A DNA stretch of 64,000 nucleotides from Jiella sonneratiae (GTDB lineage: Bacteria; Pseudomonadota; Alphaproteobacteria; Rhizobiales; Rhizobiaceae), in the NCBI RefSeq assembly GCF_017353515.1, contig NZ_JAFMPY010000012.1:62001-126000 (forward strand). The letters are read 5' to 3'. Position 1 is the first letter of the stretch. The number at the start of each line of letters is the position of its first letter. A model generated the notes under the pieces. It worked only from the letters and a program-made list of their open reading frames with translations. It did not search any database and was not told the origin of the DNA. The position numbers and the translations under genes were made by a program. Of this stretch, positions 24,808 to 33,730 are shown one piece after another.

Positions 24808-25953
24808 ATGGGCAATCATGCAGAGACCGGCGCCGCGCGTGCCGCCCGTTTGATCGAGGTCCGCAACGCGGTCACCCGCGAGGCCATCGAAGCCCTGCTG
24901 CCCAAGGCGGAGGCCGCGATCGGCCCGCTGGCCCGGCCGGAGACGATCGAGCGGCTGACGCGGACCAATCCCGACACGATCTGGCTCGCCGCCCGCCGCG
25001 GCGCGGCCCGGCCGGAGGGCTTCGTCACCGTCCTCCTCCTCAACGAGGAAGGCTACGAGGCGCTGCTCGACGACCGCATGGACCTCGCCGATCCGCAGGA
25101 CCGCTATCTCGTCAGCCAGGCCGAGACGCCGGCCGCCGTCTACAGCTGGGCTTCCTACACGCCGGGCATCCTCGCCAATGCGATCACCCTGGTCGTCGAT
25201 CACTTCTCCTCGCCGCGCTACGCCGGCGCCGACATGATCGCCAACGTCGCGACCGAACGCGGCCGCCGGGCGATGCTGCGCCTCGGCTTCGAGGAGGGCG
25301 TCGAATGGCGCGGGACCTTCCGGCCCAACCTCTTCATCAAGCGCCGGGCGCAGAATTCCCGCTTCTTCCCGCGGCCGCGCTACGACCAGCCGGTGGCGAC
25401 GAACGGCGGCACCGGCATCACCGTCGTCCACGGCCTCGACGACCTGTTCCGGGTCGCCGCGGTCCGCAGCGCCGTCTATATCGGCGAGCAGTCCTGTCCC
25501 TTCGACGAGGAGTTCGACGGCAACGACTTCGCGGCGACGCATCTGCTCTATTCGGTCAAGGGCGAGCCGGCGGGCTGCATGCGCATCCGCTTCTTCGGCG
25601 ACTTCGCGAAGATGGAGCGGCTCGCGGTGCGCAAGGAGTTCCGCCGCTCGACCATCGCCTTCGAACTGGTGCGGGCGAGTGTCGATCTCTGCCGTGACAA
25701 GGGCTTTCGCAAGCTCTACGGCCACGCGCGGGAGGACTATCTGCCGTTCTGGCAGCGCTTCGGCTTCAAGGTGAAGCACAACGGCGCGCCCTTCGACTTC
25801 TCCGGCCACACCTTCGTCGAGATGGTCGACGAAGCCGCTCCCCCCGCATCGGCGATCTCGATCGACGACGGTCCCTACAAGCTGATCCGCCCCGAGGGCC
25901 AGTGGGCCTATCCGGGCGTGCTCGAGCGGTCTGGAAAAAGCCCATGGCTTTGA
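24808..25953 (+). CDS. Tandem GNAT domain acyltransferase
   Basis: A ~381-residue protein with two GNAT-like halves. The first (~10-175) is degenerate and includes YSWASYTPGILANA and NVATERGRRAMLRLGF; the second (~205-345) has a better acetyl-CoA core (FGDFAKMERLAVRKEFRRSTIAFELVRASVDLC ... YGHAREDYLPFWQRFGFK). VYIGEQSCPFDEEFDGND resembles ElaA/LuxI-type acyltransferases that act on small amines. The ATG at 24808 is favoured over TTG 24793 or ATG 24802, as GACGGG lies 7 bases before it. A 100-residue gene overlaps its 3' end. Substrate is not predictable. Confidence 0.75.
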   Translation: MGNHAETGAARAARLIEVRNAVTREAIEALLPKAEAAIGPLARPETIERLTRTNPDTIWLAARRGAARPEGFVTVLLLNEEGYEALLDDRMDLADPQDRYLVSQAETPAAVYSWASYTPGILANAITLVVDHFSSPRYAGADMIANVATERGRRAMLRLGFEEGVEWRGTFRPNLFIKRRAQNSRFFPRPRYDQPVATNGGTGITVVHGLDDLFRVAAVRSAVYIGEQSCPFDEEFDGNDFAATHLLYSVKGEPAGCMRIRFFGDFAKMERLAVRKEFRRSTIAFELVRASVDLCRDKGFRKLYGHAREDYLPFWQRFGFKVKHNGAPFDFSGHTFVEMVDEAAPPASAISIDDGPYKLIRPEGQWAYPGVLERSGKSPWL

Positions 25954-26246
25954 ACGTTACCGACGATCTGGATCTGCAAATGGCAAGCCTCATTCACGAG
26001 ATCGCGCATTGCAAGGACCTTGCCGAGCGCGCGAATCTCCACTTCGCCTCGCGGCTTCTCGACATGTGCCTCCTGGAGGTGGCGATGGAGTGGGAAGGCC
26101 GTGGGCGCACCCAGCCGCTCGGCGACGAGGAGATGCTGATCGTGCTGCTCCGCTCCAAGCTGAAGGTCGCGATGACCGGCAGGAACAAAGCGGTCAGCGT
26201 CGGCTCGTCGCGGCAACGGCCACAGGACCCTTCCGGCGGCGAATGA
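25944..26246 (+). CDS. Small protein overlapping the GNAT gene
   Basis: A 100-residue, mainly helical protein (MALNVTDDLDLQMASLIHEIAHCKDLAERANLHFASRLLD...). The start ATG 25944 has GGAAAAAG upstream and lies 10 bp inside the GNAT gene, suggesting coupled translation. The body is helical and cytoplasmic; the last ~20 residues are Ser/Arg/Gly-rich. I recognise no named domain. The tight pairing suggests a partner or regulator of the acyltransferase. Confidence 0.7.
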   Translation: MALNVTDDLDLQMASLIHEIAHCKDLAERANLHFASRLLDMCLLEVAMEWEGRGRTQPLGDEEMLIVLLRSKLKVAMTGRNKAVSVGSSRQRPQDPSGGE

Positions 26247-26412
26247 TCTTTGCCGACCGGATGCCCGGGATGCCCGGGATGACGGTGCGCGGCGCCGGCC
26301 ATGCCGGGGACCGGGTGGTGTCGATTTTCCGCACGATGCCTTTCGGCGAACCGCGCCGAGTTCCGGACCGGTGGGGCGGGATCGAAGCGGCCGCGCGGCC
26401 CCCGCCCGGCGT

Positions 26413-27951
26413 CTATTCGGCGACGATCTTGTAGCGCTCGCCGGCCTTCACGGCATCGTCCGGGCCGAGCTCGTTGAGCAGGCGGAACAGCCGCTCCTTG
26501 CCGTCCACCCCGATCATGCGGGACGAGAGCGTGTCCGCCGTCTCGCCGGCCTTCGCCTCGACGATGCGGATGCGCAGCGGCTTCAGCGCCGCCTGCTCCT
26601 CCGGCGTCAGCTGGTGGAACGTGTCGGCGGTCTGCGAGGCGATCTGGGTCGCATCCACCGAGGCCTTGGCCGGCACCGCGGTCAGGAAGCGGTACACCTG
26701 CCCGCCGAGCCGCACCACCGTGACGTCGAAGCTGTATTCGCCGCCGAGCGCCTTGGCCGAGACCGCCTCGAGCCCGTGGATCTGGCGCTGGCGCACGCTG
26801 CCCGGCTCGAGCCCGCCGATCCAGCCGGAATTGACGTAGTCGACGAGGCTGCGGTTCGGCGGCAGAGCGACGCCGTCGAAGCGGATCGCCGTATCGTCCG
26901 GCCCGGTCGCCATCACAGCCTCGGCGGTGTTGTCGAGGACGAAGCCCTTCGGCACCGTGAAGCTGATGCCGAGGCCTGGATGCAGGAAGGTCCGCTCGCG
27001 CACGTAGCCCTCGGCGGCGGAATCGCCGAACAGCATGCCGTCGATCCCGTCGAGATAGCGGTCGCGGTCGCGCGTGCCGGTGCTTCCCGCCGGCCCGACA
27101 TTGCGGGCGAGGCGCTCGGCGAGCTCGATGCGCTGCGGCGCCGAGGGGTGCGAGGCGAGGAAGTCGAGATTGGGATCCTTCGCCTGGAAGGCGTTGCGCA
27201 TGTTGGCATAGGCGTCCATCGCCTTGAGGAAGCGCGACGCGGCGAAGGGATCGTAGCCGGCCCGGGCGATGTGGGCGATGCCGAGGCTGTCGGCCTGCAG
27301 CTCCTGCTGCCGCGAGAACTGGGCGAGGCTGAGCTTGCCCTTGGCGAGCGCGATCTGCCCGGCCGATTCGTTTTCGAGCACTTCCGAGACGACGCGGCTC
27401 GCGAGCTCGGCCGCCTGTTCGCGCTGCTGGCGCTGGATGCCGTGATTGGCGGTGATGTGGCCCATCTCGTGGCCGATCACCGCGGCGACCTCGGAGGAAT
27501 CGTTGGCCAGCGCGAGCAGGCCGCGCGTGATGTAGACGTAACCGCCCGGCAGGGCGAAAGCGTTGATGTTGGGCGAGTTGAGGATGGTGATCCGATAGGC
27601 CCGATTCGGGTCGTCGGTCGCCGCCGCCAGCCGCCCGACAATGCCGGCCAGAGCCTGTTCGAGCTTCGGATCGGAATAGGCCCCGCCATAGGCGGCGAGG
27701 ATCTTCGGATGCTGGCTCTTGCCGATCACCGACTGCGGGTCGCTCTGCTGGGCGGTCTCGAAGGTGATCGGCTGGCGTGTCGAGGTATAGCCGGCCTGCA
27801 GGCTGTCGTCGGTCTTGGCGCCGGAGAAGCTGTCGAGGCCCGCCTCGACCGTCGTGCAGCCGGTAGAGAGCGCGAGCCCTGCCAGTGCGGCGCCGCTTAG
27901 AAGCGCCCGCAATGTCGGCCCGATCTTCAGTTCATGCCAAATAGCTGCCAT
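26413..27951 (-). CDS. M48 family zinc metalloprotease lipoprotein
   Basis: A ~512-residue periplasmic protease. The signal segment ends in a lipobox (LALSTGC, Cys ~32), so it is probably an outer-membrane lipoprotein. The zinc motif HEMGH is at 161-165 and a third ligand Glu occurs in QQELQADSLG downstream, so it looks catalytically intact (BepA/YfgC type, beta-barrel quality control). The C-terminal ~60 residues (AGETADTLSSRMIG...) look like a LysM or similar peptidoglycan-binding part. Starts at 27975 or 28065 are possible; 27951 gives the most compact signal peptide. Confidence 0.88.
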   Translation of the reverse strand: MAAIWHELKIGPTLRALLSGAALAGLALSTGCTTVEAGLDSFSGAKTDDSLQAGYTSTRQPITFETAQQSDPQSVIGKSQHPKILAAYGGAYSDPKLEQALAGIVGRLAAATDDPNRAYRITILNSPNINAFALPGGYVYITRGLLALANDSSEVAAVIGHEMGHITANHGIQRQQREQAAELASRVVSEVLENESAGQIALAKGKLSLAQFSRQQELQADSLGIAHIARAGYDPFAASRFLKAMDAYANMRNAFQAKDPNLDFLASHPSAPQRIELAERLARNVGPAGSTGTRDRDRYLDGIDGMLFGDSAAEGYVRERTFLHPGLGISFTVPKGFVLDNTAEAVMATGPDDTAIRFDGVALPPNRSLVDYVNSGWIGGLEPGSVRQRQIHGLEAVSAKALGGEYSFDVTVVRLGGQVYRFLTAVPAKASVDATQIASQTADTFHQLTPEEQAALKPLRIRIVEAKAGETADTLSSRMIGVDGKERLFRLLNELGPDDAVKAGERYKIVAE

Positions 27952-28141
27952 TGACGCGATTGACGCCTCGTCCATCCCGACCGCGATCTCGCCTTCGCCG
28001 CCCTCGATTGCCGCCCAGCAACTAATCGAATCGGTTGCCGTTCCGAAAGCCCGGAATGGCAACATCGCCGATCATTTCGCGGATAGGAATCCCCCGACCC
28101 CATTTTGCTAAGGGCTAGACAGGAATTCCGCCGGAAATGCG

Positions 28142-28909
28142 TCAGCCCGGCCGCTCGGCGAGGCCGAGATAACGCGCGACCCGCGCATCCGCCTGTCCGG
28201 AGAGCATCGGACCGGTCGCCCCGATCGCCGCGACGGAGCCGGCCTCGAGATAGGCGACGCGGTCGGCGTCGCGGGCCGCGTCCTCCGGATGATGGGTGAC
28301 CATCACGACCGTCGCCGGCGGCTCGCCACCCTCCCGTCTGAGCCGCGCCAGAAGCGCCAGCATGTCCCGCCGCAGCGCCGGGCCGAGTGCCGCGAAGGGC
28401 TCGTCGAGCAAAATCAGCGGCCGCCGGCGCAGGAAGGCGCGCGCCAGGGCGACGCGCTGGCGCTCGCCGCCCGACATCTCCGCCGGCCGCCGCCGCCCGT
28501 AGCCTTCGAGGCCGACGGCGGCGAGCGCCGCCTCGACCCGCTTCCGGTCGGCCTTCGAGACCCGATGACGCGGCGACAGACCGAGCGCGACGTTGCGGAA
28601 GACGTCGAGGCCGGGAAAGAGGTTGTTCTCCTGGAACAGCATCGAGAGCGGCCGCTCCGCCGGTGAAAGCCCGGTGACGTCGCGCCCCGCCATGAAGATC
28701 CGTCCGGCGGTCGGCCGCAGGAAGCCGGCGGCGAGATCGAGGAGGGTCGACTTGCCCGCCCCGCTCGGGCCGATCAGCGCCAGCCACTCGCCGGCCTCGA
28801 CCGCAAGGTCGAAGCGCATCGGCATTTCGCCATGGGCGAAACGCACCCCGTCGAGGACGAGCGCCGCGGGGGCCGCCTCGGACGCGGGATTGGGCTGTCG
28901 GCCGGTCAC
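28142..28909 (-). CDS. thiQ: Thiamine ABC transporter ATP-binding protein
   Basis: A 255-residue ABC ATPase that powers thiamine/TPP uptake. Walker A is GPSGAGKS (47-54), the signature MSGGERQR begins at 145, and Walker B LILLDEPF begins at 165. The protein matches ThiQ, with FQENNLFPGLDVFRNVALGL as the Q-loop region. It starts with GTG at 28909, overlapping the thiP stop in GTGA. The riboswitch and thiB upstream confirm the transport role. Confidence 0.93.
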   Translation of the reverse strand: MTGRQPNPASEAAPAALVLDGVRFAHGEMPMRFDLAVEAGEWLALIGPSGAGKSTLLDLAAGFLRPTAGRIFMAGRDVTGLSPAERPLSMLFQENNLFPGLDVFRNVALGLSPRHRVSKADRKRVEAALAAVGLEGYGRRRPAEMSGGERQRVALARAFLRRRPLILLDEPFAALGPALRRDMLALLARLRREGGEPPATVVMVTHHPEDAARDADRVAYLEAGSVAAIGATGPMLSGQADARVARYLGLAERPG

Positions 28910-30531
28910 GTTCCGGCCTCCCGGCGTCCGGCGAAGCCGCGCTCGACGAAGCCCATCAGGACGATGGTGATCAGCGCAAGGATGAGCGCGAGCCCGGCCG
29001 CATCGGCGCTGCGATAGCTCCCCATCCGCTGCAGCAGGAGATAGGGCAGCGTCACGAAGTCGTTCGAGCCGAACAGGGCGATCGCACCGAGATCGCCGAA
29101 GGAGAGCGCCAGCGCGAAGGCGAAGGCGAGGGCGAGCGGCCGCCGCATCGCCGGCCAGTCGACGAAGGCGAGCCGCGCGAGGCCGGCGAGGCCGAGGCTC
29201 TCGGCGAGGCGGCCGGTCTCGTCGCTCGCCTCGCTGAGGGCCGGCCCGACGATCCGCACGATGAAGGGCATCGCCATCACCGCGTTCGTCGCGACGACGA
29301 CGTAGGGTGCGGCGGCGAGGACGTCGGTGACGTTGCGCAGGAGCAGGAACCAGCCGGCCCCGACGATCACCGGAGAGACGACGAGGACGAGGCTCGTCGC
29401 GGTTTCGAGGCCGATGCGCAGGGATCTGCGGACGGGGCCTTTCCGGTCCCCGAAGCGCAGCGCCTCGATCGCCATCAGCACCAGGGCAGAGAGGACGACG
29501 GAGAGCGAGGCGGCGGCGCCGGCGACGCAAAGGCTGGTCAGCGCCGCCTCGAGGACGGCCGCGTCGCCGGCGAGGCGGTAAAGGTCGGCGGCGAGGCCGG
29601 AGACGAGGATCGCGGCAAAGGGGCTCGCGACGAAGAGCGTACCGCAGAGGACGACGAGGCCGTCGAAGCCGGCCCGCACCGGGCTCTGCGCGTCGAAGCG
29701 CCGGGCCGCGGCGCCCGTGCCGAAGCCGCCGGCGGGATCGCGGCCGAGGAGGAAGGTCGAAAGGAGAACCAGCGCCGTCAGCACGATCTGGATCGCCGAC
29801 AGGCCGATCGCCCGGCCGGGGTCGAAGTCGTAGCGCAGCGCCTGGTAGACGGCGACTTCCAGCGTCGTCGCGGCGGGGCCGCCGCCGAGGACGAGGACGA
29901 TGGTGAAGCTCGTGACGCAGAGCATGAAGACCAGCGCCGCGGCGCCGGGAAGCGCCGTGCGCAGCGCCGGCCATTCGACGGTCGCGAGGACGGTGAGGGG
30001 CGGCAGCGCGAGCTGGCCCGAAAGCTTCCAGCGTTCCGCCGGGATCCGATCGAGAGCCGCGACGAACAGCCGGGCCGCCAGCGGCATGTTGAAGAACACA
30101 TGGGCGATCAGGATGCCGGAAAGGCCGTAGACCTCGAGCCGCGGCAGCCCGAGAAACGCCAGGGCGTCGGAAACGATGCCGTTGCGGCCCCAGATGGTGA
30201 TGACGGCGAGGGCGCCGACGAGGACCGGCAGCGCCTGCGGCAGAAGGAACAGCCGAAGGATCGGCCGCTTGCCCGGAAAGCGAGCCCGATGGAGAGCGAG
30301 GGCGAGGGGGATCGCCAGGATGACCGAGAAGAGAGTGGAAAGCCCGGCCTGCGTGAGGGTGAAGCCGAGGATCGACCGGACGTAGGGATCGCCCAGAAGC
30401 GCCACGACGTCCGGCGCCTGGTCGGTGGCGACGAGGAGGACGAGAATGCCGCCGAGGAGAAAGCCGAGGGCGAGGAGGGCGGCGATGATCCCGGCGCCGA
30501 TTCGGATCCGGCGATCGGTGCGGGTGTTCAT
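28906..30531 (-). CDS. thiP: Thiamine ABC transporter permease
   Basis: A 541-residue double-length permease. Two binding-protein-dependent transport domains are visible, each with ~6 membrane spans and an EAA-like loop (first near residues 155-200, second near 420-470). It is the inner-membrane channel of ThiBPQ. Its stop overlaps thiQ by 4 bp. The interval to thiB (262 bp) is long for such an operon because it holds a 168-bp nested palindrome. Confidence 0.93.
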   Translation of the reverse strand: MNTRTDRRIRIGAGIIAALLALGFLLGGILVLLVATDQAPDVVALLGDPYVRSILGFTLTQAGLSTLFSVILAIPLALALHRARFPGKRPILRLFLLPQALPVLVGALAVITIWGRNGIVSDALAFLGLPRLEVYGLSGILIAHVFFNMPLAARLFVAALDRIPAERWKLSGQLALPPLTVLATVEWPALRTALPGAAALVFMLCVTSFTIVLVLGGGPAATTLEVAVYQALRYDFDPGRAIGLSAIQIVLTALVLLSTFLLGRDPAGGFGTGAAARRFDAQSPVRAGFDGLVVLCGTLFVASPFAAILVSGLAADLYRLAGDAAVLEAALTSLCVAGAAASLSVVLSALVLMAIEALRFGDRKGPVRRSLRIGLETATSLVLVVSPVIVGAGWFLLLRNVTDVLAAAPYVVVATNAVMAMPFIVRIVGPALSEASDETGRLAESLGLAGLARLAFVDWPAMRRPLALAFAFALALSFGDLGAIALFGSNDFVTLPYLLLQRMGSYRSADAAGLALILALITIVLMGFVERGFAGRREAGT

Positions 30532-30574
30532 GGGACGTCGCGGTCCGCAGGTCGGGTCGGCGCTCTACGAGATA

Positions 30575-30742
30575 CCCCCCTCTGCCTGCCGGCATCTCCC
30601 CCACAAGGGGGGAGATCGAAGCGGGAGTGGCGGCGCCTCCTCGGCAGCGTTTCTGCCGCCGCAACCGTTGAGGGATTGGAGCTGCGCCCGACGCTGCCTG
30701 ATCTCCCCCCTGGCGGGGGAGATGCCGGCAGGCAGAGGGGGG
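30575..30742. repeat. RIME-like nested palindromic element in thi operon
   Basis: A 168-bp element with perfect 28-bp inverted ends at 30575-30602 and 30715-30742 (outer arms built from C6 TCTGCCTGCC GGCATCTCCCCC). Each end carries its own smaller hairpin: ATCTCCCCC with GGGGGAGAT at 30594-30616, and again at 30701-30723. The wording resembles the intergenic mosaic repeats (RIME) of rhizobia as I remember them. It lies between thiB and thiP, so its RNA would fold strongly inside the operon message. Confidence 0.85.
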
Positions 30743-30793
30743 CGCCCAGCCGCACCGGCACAGGCTTCCCTCCGCACACCAACACGCCCGCTC

Positions 30794-31840
30794 TCACCGC
30801 GCCCCGACGGCCTCGAGCCATTCGTCGGTCCAGGCGCGGCGGTTCTTGGCGACGGTTTCGGGGTCGATCATGATCGGCTTTTCGACATCGACGAGATGCG
30901 AGAACGCCTCCGGCAGGGCGACGTCGCCGCGCACCGGCAGCGTCCAGTTGGTGGTCGGCAGGATCTCCTGCGCCTCGCGGCCGACGAGGAAACCGAGAAA
31001 ACGCGCGGCGAGGTCGGCATGCGGGCTGTCCTTCAGGATGCCGGCCACCTCGATCTGAAGATACTGCCCCTCCTTGAAGCCCGCCGCCTTGTAGCGCCGG
31101 GTGTCTTCCTCGATCTCGTGATAGGCGGGCGAAGTCGTGTAGGACAGGACGATCGGCACCTCGCCCTTGGTGAACAGGCCGTAGGCCTCGCTCCAGCCGG
31201 GCGTGACGGTGAGGATGCGCGGCTTCAGCGCCTGCCATTTCGCCGCGGCCTCTTCGCCGTAGACCGCCTTCATCCAGAGCAGGAAGCCGAGGCCGGGGGT
31301 GGAGGTTCGGGGATCCTCGATGACGATCTTCTGATCCGGATCGCCGGAGACGAGATCGTCGAGGCTCGCGGGCGGCGATTTCACGGTGTCGCTGTCGTAG
31401 ACGAAGGCGAGGTAGGAATAGTCGTAGGGCACGAACACCTCGTCGGAAAAGCCCGTCGGAACCGTCAGGCCGGAGGTGTCGACGCCGCTCTTTGCGAACA
31501 TGCCCGTCGCCTTCGCCTCGGGAATGAGATCGCTGGTCAGGCCGAGGGCGACGTCGGCCTTGGTCGAGGCGCCCTCGAGCTTCAGCCGGTTGAGGATCGC
31601 GACGCCATCCTCGAGGCCGACGAAGACGAGGTTGCAGCCGCAGCCCGCTTCGAAGGCCTGCTTCAGCTTCGGCCCCGGGCCCCAGTCGGCCGAGAAGCTG
31701 TCGTAGGTGTAGACGGTGAGGGTGGGCTTCTGGCCGCCCTCCGCGGCGAGGGCAGGCGTCACGATCGCAGCGGCGGATCCGGCGAGGCCGGCCAGCAGGC
31801 CGAGGACGGTCCGTCGGGCGATGGATGGGGTCGAGGCCAT
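30794..31840 (-). CDS. thiB: Thiamine ABC transporter substrate-binding protein
   Basis: A 348-residue periplasmic binding protein for thiamine and its phosphates. It starts with a signal (ARRTVLGLLAGLAGSAAAIV, cleavage near ALAAEG) with a twin arginine. The mature start TLTVYTYDSFSADWGPG is highly typical of ThiB. The ATG at 31840 is followed by the signal; a longer open frame upstream runs through the riboswitch and is rejected. It is the first gene of thiBPQ and is controlled by the TPP riboswitch ~70 bp upstream. Confidence 0.95.
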   Translation of the reverse strand: MASTPSIARRTVLGLLAGLAGSAAAIVTPALAAEGGQKPTLTVYTYDSFSADWGPGPKLKQAFEAGCGCNLVFVGLEDGVAILNRLKLEGASTKADVALGLTSDLIPEAKATGMFAKSGVDTSGLTVPTGFSDEVFVPYDYSYLAFVYDSDTVKSPPASLDDLVSGDPDQKIVIEDPRTSTPGLGFLLWMKAVYGEEAAAKWQALKPRILTVTPGWSEAYGLFTKGEVPIVLSYTTSPAYHEIEEDTRRYKAAGFKEGQYLQIEVAGILKDSPHADLAARFLGFLVGREAQEILPTTNWTLPVRGDVALPEAFSHLVDVEKPIMIDPETVAKNRRAWTDEWLEAVGAR

Positions 31841-31907
31841 GAAGCGCGCTTTCGTTTCGCCGGAAGCGGGAGGGCGAGGCGCGTCAGGTTCGATTCGGCC
31901 TGAGCCC

Positions 31908-31984
31908 GCAATCCCTCCGCCGGCATGATCCGGATCAGGTTCGACGGGTTGGCTCTCGCCTCTCAGCCTTGTCGGCACCCCGTG
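31908..31984 (-). promoter_or_regulatory. TPP riboswitch (THI-box) upstream of thiB
   Basis: On the minus strand the sequence reads GGGGTGCC, GGCTGAGAGG, AACCCGTCGAACCTGATC, GGATCATGCCGGCGGAGGG in order. These are the conserved blocks of the thiamine pyrophosphate riboswitch, including CTGAGA and the ACCTGATC / GGATNATGCC core. It would shut down thiBPQ when TPP is abundant, probably by hiding the thiB ribosome site. Boundaries are approximate to ~5 bases. Confidence 0.95.
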
Positions 31985-32095
31985 TGAGCTGTGCCGAGAG
32001 GTAACGGTCCGCGGGGCAATTGCAAGGGGGATCTTCGCCGCGGGGAAAGCGCCGGAGGAGCGCCGGACGCCGGGACGGGATTGCCTGAGGATGCT

Positions 32096-33730
32096 TCAGT
32101 GCCGCTCGTCGTCGCGGCCGCCCCCGCCGGCGGTGCGGATGTCGCGCCCGGCGCCGGCTTCGCCGGGCTCCTCAGCCTCGCGTCCGTCGTCGGCTTCGCG
32201 CTCGTCGTCGCCGTCGGGCCGCCAGCGCCCGCCATGGCCGGGCTCGGCGTCGCCGTTCGCATGCCAGCCCTCGTCGTTCAGCCCGTCGTCGTGCCAGCGT
32301 TCGCGCGTCGCGGATCGCGCCTCGCCGGTGGTTCCGGCCTCGACCTCCTCCATCTCCTCGATCGCGGCGTCGAGCACCTCCGGATCGGTCTCCTGCGGCT
32401 CGGCGATCGGTTCGGCGAGCCCTGCCGCGGCATGGGCGAAGGCCGGCTTCTTCGGCGGCACCAGCACGGTCGCCGGGCGGATCCGCAGCTTGGCGATGCG
32501 GTTCTTCTCGCGCTTCAAGACGGTGAAGCGCTTGTTGAAGAAGGTGAAGGCCTGGCGCTCTTCGGGAATCGTCTGGGTCTCGTGGATCACCAGGCCGGCG
32601 ATGGTCACCGCCTCCTCGTCCGGCAGGTTCCAGTCGAGGGCGCGGTTGAGGTCGCGGATCGGCACCTGGCCGTCGACCACCACCGAGCCGTCCGCCTCGA
32701 TCTTGACGCCCTGCATGTCGACGTCGTGCTCGTCGGCGATGTTGCCGACGATCTCCTCGAGGATGTCCTCGAGGGTGATCAGCCCTTCGACCTCGCCATA
32801 TTCGTCGACGACGATGGCGAAATGCGACTTGCGCCGCAGGAAGGCGTTGAGCTGGTCCTGCAGCGTCGTCGTCTCGGGCACGAACCAGGGCCGGATGCAG
32901 ATCTTCGGGACGTTGACCCTCGAAGGGTCGTTGTCGACCTCGTGCAGCGCCCGCAGCACGTCCTTGGCGTGGATGACGCCGACGATGTTGTCGTAGTGGC
33001 CGCGCCAGACCGGCATGCGGGTATAGGGGCTTTCGAGCACCTGCCGGACGATCTCCGCCGGCGGGTCCTCGGCGTTGATCTGCCGCATCGAGGTGCGGTG
33101 GACCATGACGTCCGACACTTCCAGCTCGTGCAGGTCGAGCAGGCCGCCCAGCCGGTTGCGGTCGGCGTTGACGAGGGAGCCCTCGCGGTGGAGCACCTCG
33201 ACGGCGCCGCGCAGCTCCTCGTGGGCGGTCAGCAGCGAGGCGCCGGATTCCAGCCCGACGCCGAACAGCAAGAGGATCCGCCGGACGACGAAGTTCACCG
33301 TCGCCGTCACCGGCCCGACCGCCGCGACGAAGAACGCCACCGGCCGCGCGACGTTGAGCGCGAAGCCGTCCGGCCGGGCGATCGCCGCCGATTTCGGCAG
33401 CACCTCGGCGAAGATGACGACGAGGATGGTCATCGCGATCGTCGCATAGACGACGCCGGTCTCGCCGAACAGGCCGATGAAGGCGGTGGTGGCGAGCGAG
33501 GAGGCGAGGATGTTGACGAGGTTGTTGCCGATCAAGAGGGCGCCGATCAGCCGGTCCTTCTTCTCGATCAGCCGCTGCACCACGCCGGCCCGCTGGTCGC
33601 CGTTCTTTTCGTAGCTCATCAGCCGGGCCCGCGAGACCGCCGTCAGCGCCGTCTCCGAACCGGAGAAGAAGGCGGAGACGAGGATCAGCACGATGACGAT
33701 GCCGAGATAGATCCAGAGCGCCGTGGTCAT
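32096..33730 (-). CDS. HlyC/CorC family CNNM-CBS membrane protein
   Basis: A 544-residue protein. Residues ~1-145 form a DUF21/CNNM membrane domain (FFSGSETALTAVSRARL, GNNLVNILASSLATT, VVIFAEVLPKSAA), followed by two CBS domains (~215-335) and a CorC_HlyC C-terminal domain (~350-430). The last ~110 residues are acidic, Glu/Asp/Gly-rich and probably disordered. Family members act in Mg2+/Co2+ homeostasis, though older annotations call them hemolysins. Its ATG overlaps the aroB stop by 4 bp, making it the last gene of aroK-aroB-CNNM. Confidence 0.92.
   Translation of the reverse strand: MTTALWIYLGIVIVLILVSAFFSGSETALTAVSRARLMSYEKNGDQRAGVVQRLIEKKDRLIGALLIGNNLVNILASSLATTAFIGLFGETGVVYATIAMTILVVIFAEVLPKSAAIARPDGFALNVARPVAFFVAAVGPVTATVNFVVRRILLLFGVGLESGASLLTAHEELRGAVEVLHREGSLVNADRNRLGGLLDLHELEVSDVMVHRTSMRQINAEDPPAEIVRQVLESPYTRMPVWRGHYDNIVGVIHAKDVLRALHEVDNDPSRVNVPKICIRPWFVPETTTLQDQLNAFLRRKSHFAIVVDEYGEVEGLITLEDILEEIVGNIADEHDVDMQGVKIEADGSVVVDGQVPIRDLNRALDWNLPDEEAVTIAGLVIHETQTIPEERQAFTFFNKRFTVLKREKNRIAKLRIRPATVLVPPKKPAFAHAAAGLAEPIAEPQETDPEVLDAAIEEMEEVEAGTTGEARSATRERWHDDGLNDEGWHANGDAEPGHGGRWRPDGDDEREADDGREAEEPGEAGAGRDIRTAGGGGRDDERH

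Noticed and set aside
26371-27900. Plus-strand open frame opposite the M48 protease
   Set aside because: His/Arg/Leu-rich shadow with no domain; the minus strand has HEMGH and a lipobox.
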